The notes below the pieces were generated by a model that searched no databases, was not told where the DNA came from, and worked only from the letters and a program-made list of their open reading frames with translations. From assembly GCA_049964535.1 (NCBI GenBank), contig JBMFXG010000007.1, positions 1 through 30,424 of the forward strand: a stretch of 30,424 bases of DNA, in the 5' to 3' direction. This document shows positions 15,805 to 24,472 of the stretch, piece after piece. Positions within the stretch are counted from its first letter, which is position 1; every line of letters starts with the position of its first letter. Source of the DNA: JAJYZP01 sp049964535. Lineage in GTDB: Bacteria; Actinomycetota; Acidimicrobiia; Acidimicrobiales; Acidimicrobiaceae. The position numbers were made by a program, and so were the translations under genes.

Positions 15805-17433
15805 TCAACCTAACTTCTTCGAAGGCGAGACCCTCGACCGATCCAAGGCGGCCGCTACGAGCCCTGCAAAGAGTGGGTGGGGTCGATCTGGTCGAGATTT
15901 GAACTCGGGGTGAGCCTGCGTACCGACCCAAAATGGGTGGTCATCAAGCTCGATGAACTCAACCAAGAGTCCATCTGGAGAGAGACCAGAGCAGCGCAGT
16001 CCAGCATCGACGAGCCGACCTCGGTAGCGGGGATTTACTTCGAAACGATGCCGATGACGCTCTTCAACCACCTCTTCTCCATAGAGCTTGGCTACCTGAG
16101 AGTTTGGGTCAAGCTTTGCAACATAGGTTCCCAAGCGCATCGTTCCACCGAGATCTTGCACCTCACGCTGGTCTTCCATGAGGTCAATGACGGGGAATGA
16201 GGTGTCAGGTGCGAACTCCTTGGAGTGGGCTCCCTCTAACCCCACGAGATGACGAGCCACGTCGATCACCATGGTCTGTAGTCCAAGACAGATGCCTAGG
16301 CAGGGAATGCGCTGCTCTCTCGTGTAGGTCGCAGCGTTGATTTTACCTTCGATCCCTCTTGGACCGAAACCACCGGGGATCACGATGCCATCGAGGTCGG
16401 CGAGCCGTTCATCGACGAGGAGCGGTGTCACCGTCTCAGCCGAGATCCAAACCACCTCGACCTCAGTATCGTTAGCGAGGCCCCCGTGTTTCAGCGCCTC
16501 CACTACCGAGAGGTACGCGTCGGGGAGATTGACGTACTTGCCGATGATGCCGATTCGAACCCTCTGAGAGAGTGAAGACGCTCGATCGGCTACGCGCTGC
16601 CAGTTGGCAAGGTCAAGAGGGTAGGTCTCCGTATCAAATCGTAACAGCGAACAGACGTAGGTGTCGAGGCCTTCGTCGTGAAGGCGCGCTGGAACCTCAT
16701 AGAGATTTTTCGCATCGATGGCGGAGACGACCGCCTCTTCGGTTACGTCACACAACATCGAGATCTTGGCCTTCACCGACGGTGAAATTGGCTTGTCAGA
16801 ACGACAGACAATGACATCGGGCTGGATCCCTCTTGAGCGCAGCTCTGTCACCGAGTGCTGCGTTGGCTTCGTCTTCTGCTCGCCCGAGGTACCAAGATAA
16901 GGCACCAGGGTAAGGTGAATATAGCAGACGTTATCTCTGCCAACCTCTTTTCGAAACTGGCGAATCGCCTCTAAGAAGGGCAAGATCTCGATATCGCCCA
17001 CGGTGCCACCGACCTCAGTGATCACCACGTCGACATCATCGGTCGCTAACGCTTTAATGCGGGACTTGATCTCATCGGTCACGTGCGGAATGACTTGCAC
17101 CGTCTTCCCGAGATAGTCACCACGGCGCTCCCGAGCGATCACCGTCCGATAGATCGACCCTGTCGTCACTGAAGAGTTCCGACGAAGGGCAACATCGACG
17201 AATCGTTCGTAGTGACCGAGATCGAGGTCGGTCTCGCTCCCGTCGTCAGTTACGAAGACCTCACCATGTTCGAAGGGATTCATCGTCCCCGGATCAACGT
17301 TGATGTAGGGATCGAGCTTCTGCAACGTCACCCGCAGCCCTCGCGCTTTGAGGAGACGCCCAAGAGAGGAGGCCGTGATTCCTTTACCGAGTGAGCTTGC
17401 TACCCCGCCGGTAACAAAGATATGTTTAGCCAT
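15805..17433 (-). CDS. pyrG: CTP synthase
   Basis: Aminates UTP to CTP with glutamine and ATP. The 542 residues contain the N-terminal synthetase domain, starting MAKHIFVTGGVASSLGKG, and a C-terminal class I glutamine amidotransferase domain with nucleophile Cys382 (CLGICLGLQ) and the His/Glu pair in QAHPEFKSRP. I chose the ATG at 17433 because the family begins there; the upstream extension to 17490 is not family-like. GGAG lies nine bases upstream. It follows recN by 105 bases. The last residues (SRVSPSKKLG) are a short non-conserved tail. Confidence 0.98.
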   Translation of the reverse strand: MAKHIFVTGGVASSLGKGITASSLGRLLKARGLRVTLQKLDPYINVDPGTMNPFEHGEVFVTDDGSETDLDLGHYERFVDVALRRNSSVTTGSIYRTVIARERRGDYLGKTVQVIPHVTDEIKSRIKALATDDVDVVITEVGGTVGDIEILPFLEAIRQFRKEVGRDNVCYIHLTLVPYLGTSGEQKTKPTQHSVTELRSRGIQPDVIVCRSDKPISPSVKAKISMLCDVTEEAVVSAIDAKNLYEVPARLHDEGLDTYVCSLLRFDTETYPLDLANWQRVADRASSLSQRVRIGIIGKYVNLPDAYLSVVEALKHGGLANDTEVEVVWISAETVTPLLVDERLADLDGIVIPGGFGPRGIEGKINAATYTREQRIPCLGICLGLQTMVIDVARHLVGLEGAHSKEFAPDTSFPVIDLMEDQREVQDLGGTMRLGTYVAKLDPNSQVAKLYGEEVVEERHRHRFEVNPRYRGRLVDAGLRCSGLSPDGLLVEFIELDDHPFWVGTQAHPEFKSRPDRPHPLFAGLVAAALDRSRVSPSKKLG

Positions 17434-17538
17434 TCCAGCAACTCCAATTAACTCGTGCCTGCCCACGACGATATGAACAGACCGCCTCAACGACCGCTAT
17501 CTCTATCAAGGCGCACCGAGGCGATCCTGCGCGCTCTC

Positions 17539-19134
17539 TCACGATTCCACCGACTGTGCCAAAGCTATCAACTCTGCAGCGTGCTCACGTGCCGTTACAG
17601 ACAGACTCTGCCCCGACAACATCCTGGCGACCTCACCAATACGAGCCTCTCGATCGCCAAGGGTCACTACCTCGGTCACGGTCTCACGTTCAGTCTGACT
17701 CTTTGCGACGACGATATGTTGATCGGCGAAGGCCGCAACCTGTGCGAGGTGCGTTACCACAATCACTTGGCGCGATCTCGCCAAGCTCTTCAACGCCTCT
17801 CCAACTTTAAAGGCCGTTTCACCACCGATACCAGCATCAACTTCGTCAAAGATCATCGTAGCAGCTTCACCTCCTACCACAAGACTGACGGCAAGCATCA
17901 CTCTTGATAGCTCCCCTCCAGAAGCGACCTCACGAAGCGGCATGCTTCGCTGACCTGGATTGGCAGAGAATAGGAAATTAACCGGTGCTCCGTCCCCCTC
18001 AGAGCTCACCTCAACCACAAGAGATGCCCTCGCGAGCGAGAGACTCTGAAAGTGTTCGAGAACCTCCTGTTGGAGTAGCGCCGCCGCTTCACGTCTCGCA
18101 CGTTGTACACGTGCCTCTTCCTGGCTCACCTCTTCGGTAGCCCGTTCAAACTCGGCTCGCAGGAGCTCTCTGCGTTCGACGCCGTCACCGGCCTCACCGA
18201 GTCGAACTGTCAGCTCTCGCTCACGCTCTCTGAGCTCCGAGAGCGTCATGCCGAACCTCCGCATCAGTCCCTGTAGGTCACTCAGTCGAGCGTGAATCGC
18301 ATCGACTCGGCCCGGATCGCTCTCCATATTTTCGAGTACCACTCGCAGCTCTGAGCGGATGTCGTCAATCTCACCGAGGACGTTGCGTAACCGTTGTGCA
18401 AATGGACGAGTCGATCCGAAACGCTCGAGGTCGACCTCGGTGCTCCGCAACAGTCCCGCTATTGCATCGTGTTGGTCTCCACCGAGCACCTCGAAGGCTC
18501 GACTCGCCGTTTCGGTGATCGCTTCAAGCTGCTCAAGCGATTCCAACTCTGCGATCAAACGATCGTCTTCATCGGGTTCGAAGGGCAACCGCTTACGAAT
18601 TTCGTCAAGCTCAAAGCGCAGGAACTCCCGCTCACGCGCACCGTCACGCAGAAACCGCTCGTGCTCGGTAAGTTCAGCGTTGATGGCACTCAGACGGGTT
18701 CGTCTCCGATGCAGTTCGGTCGTGTCGATTTTGCCGAATCGATCGAGTAGCGAGATCTGAACGGCTGGTTTTGCGAGGGAGACCGAGAGATGCTGTCCGA
18801 AGACCTCGATACGAGCTCCGAAAAGCTCGCGAAGTTGCGATGAGCTCGCAAGGCCTCCGTTGAGAAGATACTTTGATCGTCCTTGATTGGTGAGTTCACG
18901 CGTCACTACAACATCAGACTCGTCATCAACGAAGCTCCCTGAGATGATGGCCCGCTCTGCTCCAACGCTAACCTGATCAGCGCGTCCGCGACCCCCGAGC
19001 AAGAGATCGATCGCTGTGGTTACGAGCGTCTTGCCGGCACCGGTCTCACCTGTTATTACCACGAGCCCTTCATGGAGCTCAAGCTCCACCTCGTGAATGA
19101 TGCCCAGATTCAGTACCCGAAGAGACTGCAGCAC
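17539..19134 (-). CDS. recN: DNA repair protein RecN
   Basis: A 531-residue SMC-like ATPase acting early at double-strand breaks. Walker A GETGAGKT is at residues 29-36 near the N-terminus. Long charged coiled-coil arms span about residues 140-375. The C-terminal head has the ABC signature ASGGELSRVMLA and Walker B ATMIFDEVDAGIGGETA, followed by VIVVTHLAQVAAFADQH. Length is slightly below the usual 550-590. The GTG start at 19134 lies 24 bases after the nadK stop, so the two are co-transcribed. tlyA-nadK-recN is a widely conserved actinobacterial and firmicute order. Confidence 0.96.
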   Translation of the reverse strand: MLQSLRVLNLGIIHEVELELHEGLVVITGETGAGKTLVTTAIDLLLGGRGRADQVSVGAERAIISGSFVDDESDVVVTRELTNQGRSKYLLNGGLASSSQLRELFGARIEVFGQHLSVSLAKPAVQISLLDRFGKIDTTELHRRRTRLSAINAELTEHERFLRDGAREREFLRFELDEIRKRLPFEPDEDDRLIAELESLEQLEAITETASRAFEVLGGDQHDAIAGLLRSTEVDLERFGSTRPFAQRLRNVLGEIDDIRSELRVVLENMESDPGRVDAIHARLSDLQGLMRRFGMTLSELRERERELTVRLGEAGDGVERRELLRAEFERATEEVSQEEARVQRARREAAALLQQEVLEHFQSLSLARASLVVEVSSEGDGAPVNFLFSANPGQRSMPLREVASGGELSRVMLAVSLVVGGEAATMIFDEVDAGIGGETAFKVGEALKSLARSRQVIVVTHLAQVAAFADQHIVVAKSQTERETVTEVVTLGDREARIGEVARMLSGQSLSVTAREHAAELIALAQSVES

Positions 19135-19158
19135 GACCTAGTTTCCTTCGCTCTCGAC

Positions 19159-19986
19159 CTACGTTGCTTGAAGACCGAACTTCGACTTTAAAATATGGTG
19201 AAAGTCACGATCTTTGAGGCGCACCAGATGAGCAGTCACATCGCTCGAGCGACACGTGACCGTAGAGCCAGAGCTAATCGTGGCAACCGTCTGCCCATCC
19301 ACCATCACTGAAGCCGAAGGACCCTCCCCGAGCGATAGGCCCACTACGCTCGTTGGCGCAAGGACGAGCGCTCGGTCAAAGAGCATGTGGGGAGTGATCG
19401 GGGTAACGATGAGAGCGCGAAGGTCGGGGTCTACGATCGGGCCACGAGCAGATAGCGAGTAGGCCGTCGAGCCAGTCGGAGAGGAGACGATCAGTCCATC
19501 GGCATCGTAGCGGAGAAACTTGCCACCATCGATGGTCACATCGACCCGGATCACGTGACCAGACATGCTCCTCTCTACCACAATCTCGTTCAGAGCAATG
19601 AAGGTCGGCCCCTCAGAGTCGTGCTCGTTGTCTTCACTGAAGGTGCGGATAGAACCCTCTACGGTCATCCGTTCCTCAATGGTGTAGTCCTTAGCAAAAA
19701 ATCGACGTAGGGCAACATCGACCTCAGCTGGCTCCACCTCGGCGAGGTAGCCAAGGTGTCCGAGGTTGACACCCATAACTGGAACACCTCGTCGAATCAC
19801 CATCTCAAGCGCCCGGAGAAGAGTGCCATCCCCTCCAAGGCTCACCGCAAGGTCGACCGAGTCAGCGTTCTGCTGGGTCATCTCAACGGCGTCGTGACCG
19901 AGGGATTCAAGCGTCCGCTGCGCACGCGCAAACACCGTAGAGGCCTCATGGCGCTGAGGATGGATGACGAAACCAACAATGGACAC
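19159..19986 (-). CDS. nadK: NAD kinase
   Basis: Phosphorylates NAD to NADP. The 275 residues carry the diagnostic GGDGTLLRAL (51-60, catalytic Asp53), GVNLGHLGYLAEV (72-83), LNEIVVERS and the nucleotide-binding DADGLIVSSPTGSTAYSLSA region. Normal length and complete. The start is GTG at 19986 with a weak AGG about nine bases upstream. It is downstream of tlyA with a 216-base gap that contains no gene, and upstream of recN with a 24-base gap. Confidence 0.97.
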   Translation of the reverse strand: MSIVGFVIHPQRHEASTVFARAQRTLESLGHDAVEMTQQNADSVDLAVSLGGDGTLLRALEMVIRRGVPVMGVNLGHLGYLAEVEPAEVDVALRRFFAKDYTIEERMTVEGSIRTFSEDNEHDSEGPTFIALNEIVVERSMSGHVIRVDVTIDGGKFLRYDADGLIVSSPTGSTAYSLSARGPIVDPDLRALIVTPITPHMLFDRALVLAPTSVVGLSLGEGPSASVMVDGQTVATISSGSTVTCRSSDVTAHLVRLKDRDFHHILKSKFGLQAT

Positions 19987-20202
19987 CCCAACAACCTAAC
20001 GCCCAAGCTCACGAACACGGTGACCTTCGCTCAGACAGATGCACCCAACCCACATGGAGTGCCCTAACCAACCTCGATCTACGCCAACGGAGCGCTCCCA
20101 GAGAGCCAACGACGAAGCTCTCGAACCAGCACGACTCAAAGCGGCGTGCACTATCTCACTGTACGATGCATCCTTGACGGAGAGATCCGAGAGCAGGCCG
20201 AT

Positions 20203-21072
20203 CTAGACCAGGTCACCCGGCGAGAGGGCCGAGGCTTCCTGGTCGCCACCCGAAGCGGAGAGAACATCACAGAGAGCTTGCTCCACGAGAGGCTCTACAG
20301 ACTCACTGCATTGATAACCACCTCCGCTTCGACGACGAAAAAGTACAAAGAACTCTTGGTTACCTTGGGCACCACGCAGCCGAGAGGGGCGCACCGCACA
20401 GGGAGCGAGGCCGACAGCTCTATAGGCAGAGATCACTGAGGAGAGAGCCTGCCTCCACAGATCGGGATCGCTGACCACTCCCATACCGCGAGAGACCTCG
20501 CGATGTCCAACCTCGAACTGAGGTTTTACGAGTAAAAGTACGTTGACGTCACTGCTTCGAGCGAGACGACCGATCTCTTGTGCCACGTGACATAGGGAGA
20601 TAAAAGAGAGGTCGCCAGTGATGAGGTCGAAGTTGTAACTATCGTCCCACTGCTGAGCAAAGACTCGGAGATCCGTACCCTCGAAGACCGTGACACCGGA
20701 GAGAGCGAGAACCGTTTCGTGGATCTGGCCACGCCCAACATCCACACCTACCACACTTGCTGCCCCCTGGCTCACGAGACACTCGATAAAGCCTCCCGTA
20801 GACGAGCCGAGATCGAGGCAGTGCCTTCCTTGGATCGAAAGCGATAGGTCCGAGAGCACTCCTTCGAGCTTAAGACCTCCTCGCCCGACGAAGCGTCGAC
20901 GTTGAGTGACTACGATGGCATCGCCCCGACCTACCAGTCTGGAGGCCTTCTCAACCACTGCTCCGTTGACCAGTACGTGACCGGAATCGATCAGTTCGTG
21001 GATCTCCTCTCGTGAGCGCACGAGCCCAAGCTCGACCGCCCTGCGATCGATACGGATTCGAGCCGTTGGCAC
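20203..21072 (-). CDS. tlyA: TlyA family rRNA 2'-O-methyltransferase
   Basis: A 289-residue protein with an N-terminal S4 RNA-binding domain (about residues 5-55) and an FtsJ/RrmJ-type methyltransferase domain: CLDLGSSTGGFIECLVSQGA (85-104), ITGDLSFISL, and LVKPQFEVG. Catalytic tetrad positions Lys68, Asp154, Lys183 and Glu240 match M. tuberculosis TlyA almost residue for residue. TlyA methylates 16S and, in mycobacteria, 23S rRNA, and its presence confers capreomycin sensitivity there. The C-terminus carries about 40 extra residues (after RRRSGGGYQ) not expected in the 268-residue mycobacterial protein. The GTG start has AGG five bases upstream; the upstream gene ends two bases before. Confidence 0.95.
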   Translation of the reverse strand: MPTARIRIDRRAVELGLVRSREEIHELIDSGHVLVNGAVVEKASRLVGRGDAIVVTQRRRFVGRGGLKLEGVLSDLSLSIQGRHCLDLGSSTGGFIECLVSQGAASVVGVDVGRGQIHETVLALSGVTVFEGTDLRVFAQQWDDSYNFDLITGDLSFISLCHVAQEIGRLARSSDVNVLLLVKPQFEVGHREVSRGMGVVSDPDLWRQALSSVISAYRAVGLAPCAVRPSRLRGAQGNQEFFVLFRRRSGGGYQCSESVEPLVEQALCDVLSASGGDQEASALSPGDLV

Positions 21073-21074
21073 CG

Positions 21075-21764
21075 CTACCTACTCGATTCGTTCGGTCCTT
21101 GGTTATGTCGAGAGTCCTCTTCGGAGGTGGAGCTTGGCTCGGCCTTCGAAGACGTGCGCGTCGAACGTCGTTGAGAGGTGGAGGGCGAGGGGTCTGAATC
21201 CTTTGACACAGTACCTGAGCCCTTAGCCTGCGAGGATCTTGGCTTTCGCGAGCGCGTCGAAGTAGAACCCGGACCCTTGATGTCGCCCGCTTCCTCCTTA
21301 GGCGATCCCGATTCGGCGTGTTCATCGGAGGCTTTCGATGCCGTGTCGGTGGAGTTCCCATCAGCATCGGTCACCGGCTCAGCAGAATCCCTTACAGATT
21401 CCTCGGCACTCTGATCCGAAGACGCAGAGCGGTCTCCGCCAGAGGACTGCTCTTGTCCATGACCCGTCTTTCGTAAAGCCGCCTCGACGAGAGTCTCGAC
21501 CATTTTTTGAAGCTCTTCTCGTGTTGGAAGAGCGTGCTCGCCGAGCTGACGTGAGACCTCTCGCTGCACGGTATCACGAATCGACTCTACGTTGGACTTT
21601 GACTTCTTCGCAAGCTCGTCGATCAACTCTCGAATCTGTTCTCTCTGTACCTCTCCAGCGCGAAGGAGCTCCTTCATCAGCTCCTCACCGCGTTGCTGCG
21701 TCAGCTTCAACGTAGAAGACAGCGCATCGTTCAGCTTTCGAAAACCATCTTTTTGACCGGCCAT
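21075..21764 (-). CDS. Phasin-like coiled-coil protein with disordered tail
   Basis: A 229-residue protein of unknown function. Residues 5-100 are strongly helical and charged (KLTQQRGEELMKELLRAGEV, then REQIRELIDELAKKS), resembling the phasin or polyhydroxyalkanoate-regulator-like coiled coils found in actinobacteria. Residues 101-229 are a low-complexity tail rich in Ser, Thr, Glu, Lys and Arg, probably disordered. No signal peptide or membrane segment. Its TAG stop is two bases from the tlyA GTG, so the two genes are translationally linked, and it opens the nine-gene minus-strand run. The ATG at 21764 has AAGGG very close (one to two bases), an unusual spacing. The role could be structural or granule-related; this is not established. 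Confidence 0.8.
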   Translation of the reverse strand: MAGQKDGFRKLNDALSSTLKLTQQRGEELMKELLRAGEVQREQIRELIDELAKKSKSNVESIRDTVQREVSRQLGEHALPTREELQKMVETLVEAALRKTGHGQEQSSGGDRSASSDQSAEESVRDSAEPVTDADGNSTDTASKASDEHAESGSPKEEAGDIKGPGSTSTRSRKPRSSQAKGSGTVSKDSDPSPSTSQRRSTRTSSKAEPSSTSEEDSRHNQGPNESSR

Positions 21765-21865
21765 ACCCTTAATTCTAGCGCATCAAAACTTTGCGCGCGA
21801 AAACCCAAAGAGCGGTGCCCCAATCAGTGCGCGACACGATCTGCTCGGTCCAGAACGCCGACCTC

Positions 21866-22705
21866 TCACTCTTTTGCTCTCGTGCTCCACTTCGGAGCCC
21901 GCTTTGTGAGAAAGGCTTCAATACCTTCTTGTGCATCGACAGAGATCGCAGCTTGAGACATCGTCTCCACCGCGAAGGCGTATGCCTCCTCGAGCGGGAG
22001 GTCGAGCTGTCGATAGAGAGCGGCTTTACCGATCTCCTTCGAATAGGTCGAGCCTCGCGTCACTCGTTCCAAGAGCGCAAGCGTAGCAGCCTCGAGATCA
22101 TCGTCATCGACGACCTCATTGACCAGACCCCAACGATATGCAGTCTCTGCATCGATCACATCACCACTGAAGGCCAACTCGACCGCTCGCTTGCGACCGA
22201 TGTTACGAGCGATAGCCACCATTGGGGTGTGGCAGAAGAGACCACCTTTCCCGCCGGGTGCAGCGAAACCAGCGGAGCGAGCGGCTACCACGAGATCGCA
22301 GGTGGCGACCAGCTGGCAGCCAGCTGCAGTAGCGAGGCCCTGCACCTGAGCAACGACCGGTTGCGGTAGCCCGGCAATCGCTTCCATGAGCTCGGTACAG
22401 CGACCAAAAAGGCTCCGGGTGGCCTTGATATCCGCTCCGGCCATATCGGAGAAATCGTGTCCCGCAGAGAAGACCTTTCCAACCGCACGAATCCGCAGAC
22501 CAACGACGCTGGAAAGACGAACCTGTTCGAGCGCTGCAAGAAGCTCTCCCATCAGTTCCAACGAGAGTGCGTTGCGCTTTTCCGGACGCCGGAGCGTGAT
22601 CGTGGCAAAACGTTCGTCCTCGTCGTAGTCGACAAACTCGTACCTTGGCTTCGAGGTGGCAGTAGCACCATCGACGGACGATTCAACTTCAGCCTGACTA
22701 GTCAT
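21866..22705 (-). CDS. Enoyl-CoA hydratase/isomerase-like protein, ECHDC3 type
   Basis: A 279-residue crotonase-fold protein. Conserved parts are TLRRPEKRNALSLELM, VFSAGHDFSDM (oxyanion-hole region), GLATAAGCQLVATCDLVVAA and GFAAPGGKGGLFCHTPM. The last two blocks are close to vertebrate ECHDC3 as I remember it. Both catalytic glutamates of classical hydratases are missing: Gln131 stands at the Glu144-type position and Gly151 at the Glu164-type position. Hydratase activity is therefore doubtful, and another CoA-ester reaction is possible. The N-terminal 20 residues are not conserved. GAGGGG lies about six bases before the ATG at 22705. No neighbouring fatty-acid genes except the SDR gene 690 bases upstream. 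Confidence 0.88.
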   Translation of the reverse strand: MTSQAEVESSVDGATATSKPRYEFVDYDEDERFATITLRRPEKRNALSLELMGELLAALEQVRLSSVVGLRIRAVGKVFSAGHDFSDMAGADIKATRSLFGRCTELMEAIAGLPQPVVAQVQGLATAAGCQLVATCDLVVAARSAGFAAPGGKGGLFCHTPMVAIARNIGRKRAVELAFSGDVIDAETAYRWGLVNEVVDDDDLEAATLALLERVTRGSTYSKEIGKAALYRQLDLPLEEAYAFAVETMSQAAISVDAQEGIEAFLTKRAPKWSTRAKE

Positions 22706-23394
22706 CGTGACCCCCTCAAGGCGCGTCCAAACTCCATGAACGACCTGTACCTGCTACCTTACTTCCTAGGCTCCAGTCATCGCTGCAACCCCCATCGCTT
22801 CTCAAACCTAACTTTTGGAACCCATCAGGTTCGCTTGGCCAAGCCAATCTGATCGACCCTCCCACCACCGAGCAACAGTCCCACCCTTGCTCCCTCTGCC
22901 GCCAGAGACAGCGAACAGTCGCCACATGGAGACAGGAGGGCTTTCGGCGCAGGCACCCTACAGGCAAAGAACGACCGGAACGGTACGAACCAGTGGTCTC
23001 TATCTAGCCAAACTGGTCGTTCTACTCGATCTCGATCTCGGCAGACGCGACGGGCGAATCTCTAACGGCGGAGGGCTACATCTACAACCAAAACTACCCT
23101 GACTATCCTCGCAGGGGCTGGCCACATCGCTGAGAGAGCCACCATTACTGCAGCTTTCAAGGCGAAGAGTCTCGAGCTAGGAGAGTTAGTGAGTTCCCAT
23201 AAGCTTGCTCCAGCCCTGTTGAGTTGAGGGTTGCACAGAGAACACGAGGAGTACTTTTCACGCACCTCGTGATCTCGCCGTCCCGAGAAGCGCCGTTCCC
23301 GCTCAAGGTGACGGCACGAACATGACAGATCGCGGATCCAGCTTCGTCCCGAAGAGAGGTCGTAGGACGGCCTGGCTCTCTACCTTCTCAAGAG
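22706..23394. other. Gene-poor stretch of about 690 bases
   Basis: No confident gene. Plus-strand bases about 23080-23223 translate into a 40-45-residue protein-like fragment (LAGAGHIAERATITAAF, ending LAPALLS then TGA), with no ribosome site or start, and in-frame stops just before it. It could be a remnant. A 9-base inverted repeat lies at 22968-23023 (listed separately). The right end receives transcripts from the SDR gene and should hold its terminator; I see no clear hairpin with a T-tract. The left end holds the ribosome site of the ECHDC3-like gene. Confidence 0.35.
22968..23023. repeat. 9-base inverted repeat
   Basis: AGAACGACC at 22968-22976 is the exact reverse complement of GGTCGTTCT at 23015-23023, with 38 bases between. 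A shorter ACCAGT/ACTGGT pair (22989-22994 and 23012-23017) partly competes with it. It may be a regulatory site or hairpin between the SDR and ECHDC3-like genes. In 30 kb a few such repeats are expected by chance. Confidence 0.3.
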
Positions 23395-24201
23395 CTACTC
23401 GGGGAGACCGTGGTTGAAGGTTGCTGTGCAACCCCCATCAACGGTCACGATCGATCCGGTCATAAACGAGCTCTCTTCAGAGGCCAAAAACGCAATCACG
23501 TTGGCAACCTCTCGTGCATCTGCTTGACGGCCAAGAGGCTGCAGAGCGGCGTGAGCTTCCCGTGCTGCATTCGCCGCAGCTGCACCGGCAGGACCGAGCG
23601 CAGCTCGCCGACCACCCATGTCGGTATTGATGTAACCGGGGCAGACTGCGTTGATACGAATCCCATCCGACCCATAGTCGACGGCGAGCTGTCGAGTGAG
23701 TGCAACGACGCCACCCTTGGACGCGCAATACTCCGGCGAGCGAGGGGCACCTGTAATGCCATAGGTCGAGGCTACGTTGACGATCGCTCCCCCGCCACTT
23801 TGCAAAAAGAGCGGGATGATAAACTTCGCACAGAGAAACTGTCCTCGAAGATTGACCGCTATCGTCCGATCCCACTCTTCGATCGACAGTTCGTGCAGCC
23901 TCTGACCCGAACCACCGACACCGGCATTATTGACCAAAACGTCGAGGTGTCCGAAGCTCTCGAGGGCCTCTCTCACCATTGCTTGTACGTCGTCTGGGTT
24001 AGAGATATCGCGGGTCTGCGACGTGGCCACAGCTCCGAGCTCTGTCAGCTCCTTCGCGACGGTTGCACCGCTAGCGTTTTGGTCGACCACCACAATCGAT
24101 GCTCCGTCTTCAGCACAGCGAAGTGCCGTCGCCCTACCGATACCACTCCCACCCCCAGTAACGAGGACTACTTTTCCATCGAGTCGACCATTATGAGCCA
24201 T
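23395..24201 (-). CDS. SDR family NAD(P)-dependent oxidoreductase
   Basis: A 268-residue classical short-chain dehydrogenase/reductase. Cofactor motif TGGGSGIG is at residues 15-22; VVVD with Asp40 at the end of strand two suggests NAD(H) preference. NNAG is at 91-94, and the catalytic Ser145, Tyr158 and Lys162 are in the STYGITGAPRSPEYCASKGG region. The C-terminal MTGSIVTVDGG is typical. Substrate unknown; similar proteins are often called 3-oxoacyl-ACP reductase or glucose-1-dehydrogenase without proof. GGAGG lies ten bases before the ATG at 24201. Monocistronic, divergent from arfB. Confidence 0.93.
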   Translation of the reverse strand: MAHNGRLDGKVVLVTGGGSGIGRATALRCAEDGASIVVVDQNASGATVAKELTELGAVATSQTRDISNPDDVQAMVREALESFGHLDVLVNNAGVGGSGQRLHELSIEEWDRTIAVNLRGQFLCAKFIIPLFLQSGGGAIVNVASTYGITGAPRSPEYCASKGGVVALTRQLAVDYGSDGIRINAVCPGYINTDMGGRRAALGPAGAAAANAAREAHAALQPLGRQADAREVANVIAFLASEESSFMTGSIVTVDGGCTATFNHGLPE

Positions 24202-24472
24202 AAACCCAAAACCTCCTCAAGAGCTACACGAGCGTTTAAGGGCCCCAATCCCCACGACGCACAAGCGTAGTAGACGCCCCTAGATGCACATCCTTGGTGC
24301 TAGCATCGGGGACTACCAGCGTTCAAGTCCTCTACTGTGATACCTGCGACCATACCCGTACCTCGTCGATCGAGTGAAACGACAAGAGACGAAGCGGTCG
24401 TATCCGTTTGCATGATCCACCGATGGGATGCCACAGCTCAGAACTAGCCACCAGAGAGGTATCGCTACTACC

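Noticed and set aside
15880..15925. TTTGAACTC-type tRNA T-arm look-alike
   Set aside because: Lies inside the conserved glutaminase end of pyrG and no cloverleaf can be drawn around it. No other convincing tRNA T-arm was found on either strand.
23410..24270. 286-codon plus-strand open frame
   Set aside because: Exactly antisense to the SDR gene, which has complete catalytic motifs; its translation is Arg/Thr/Ser-rich and unlike any family.
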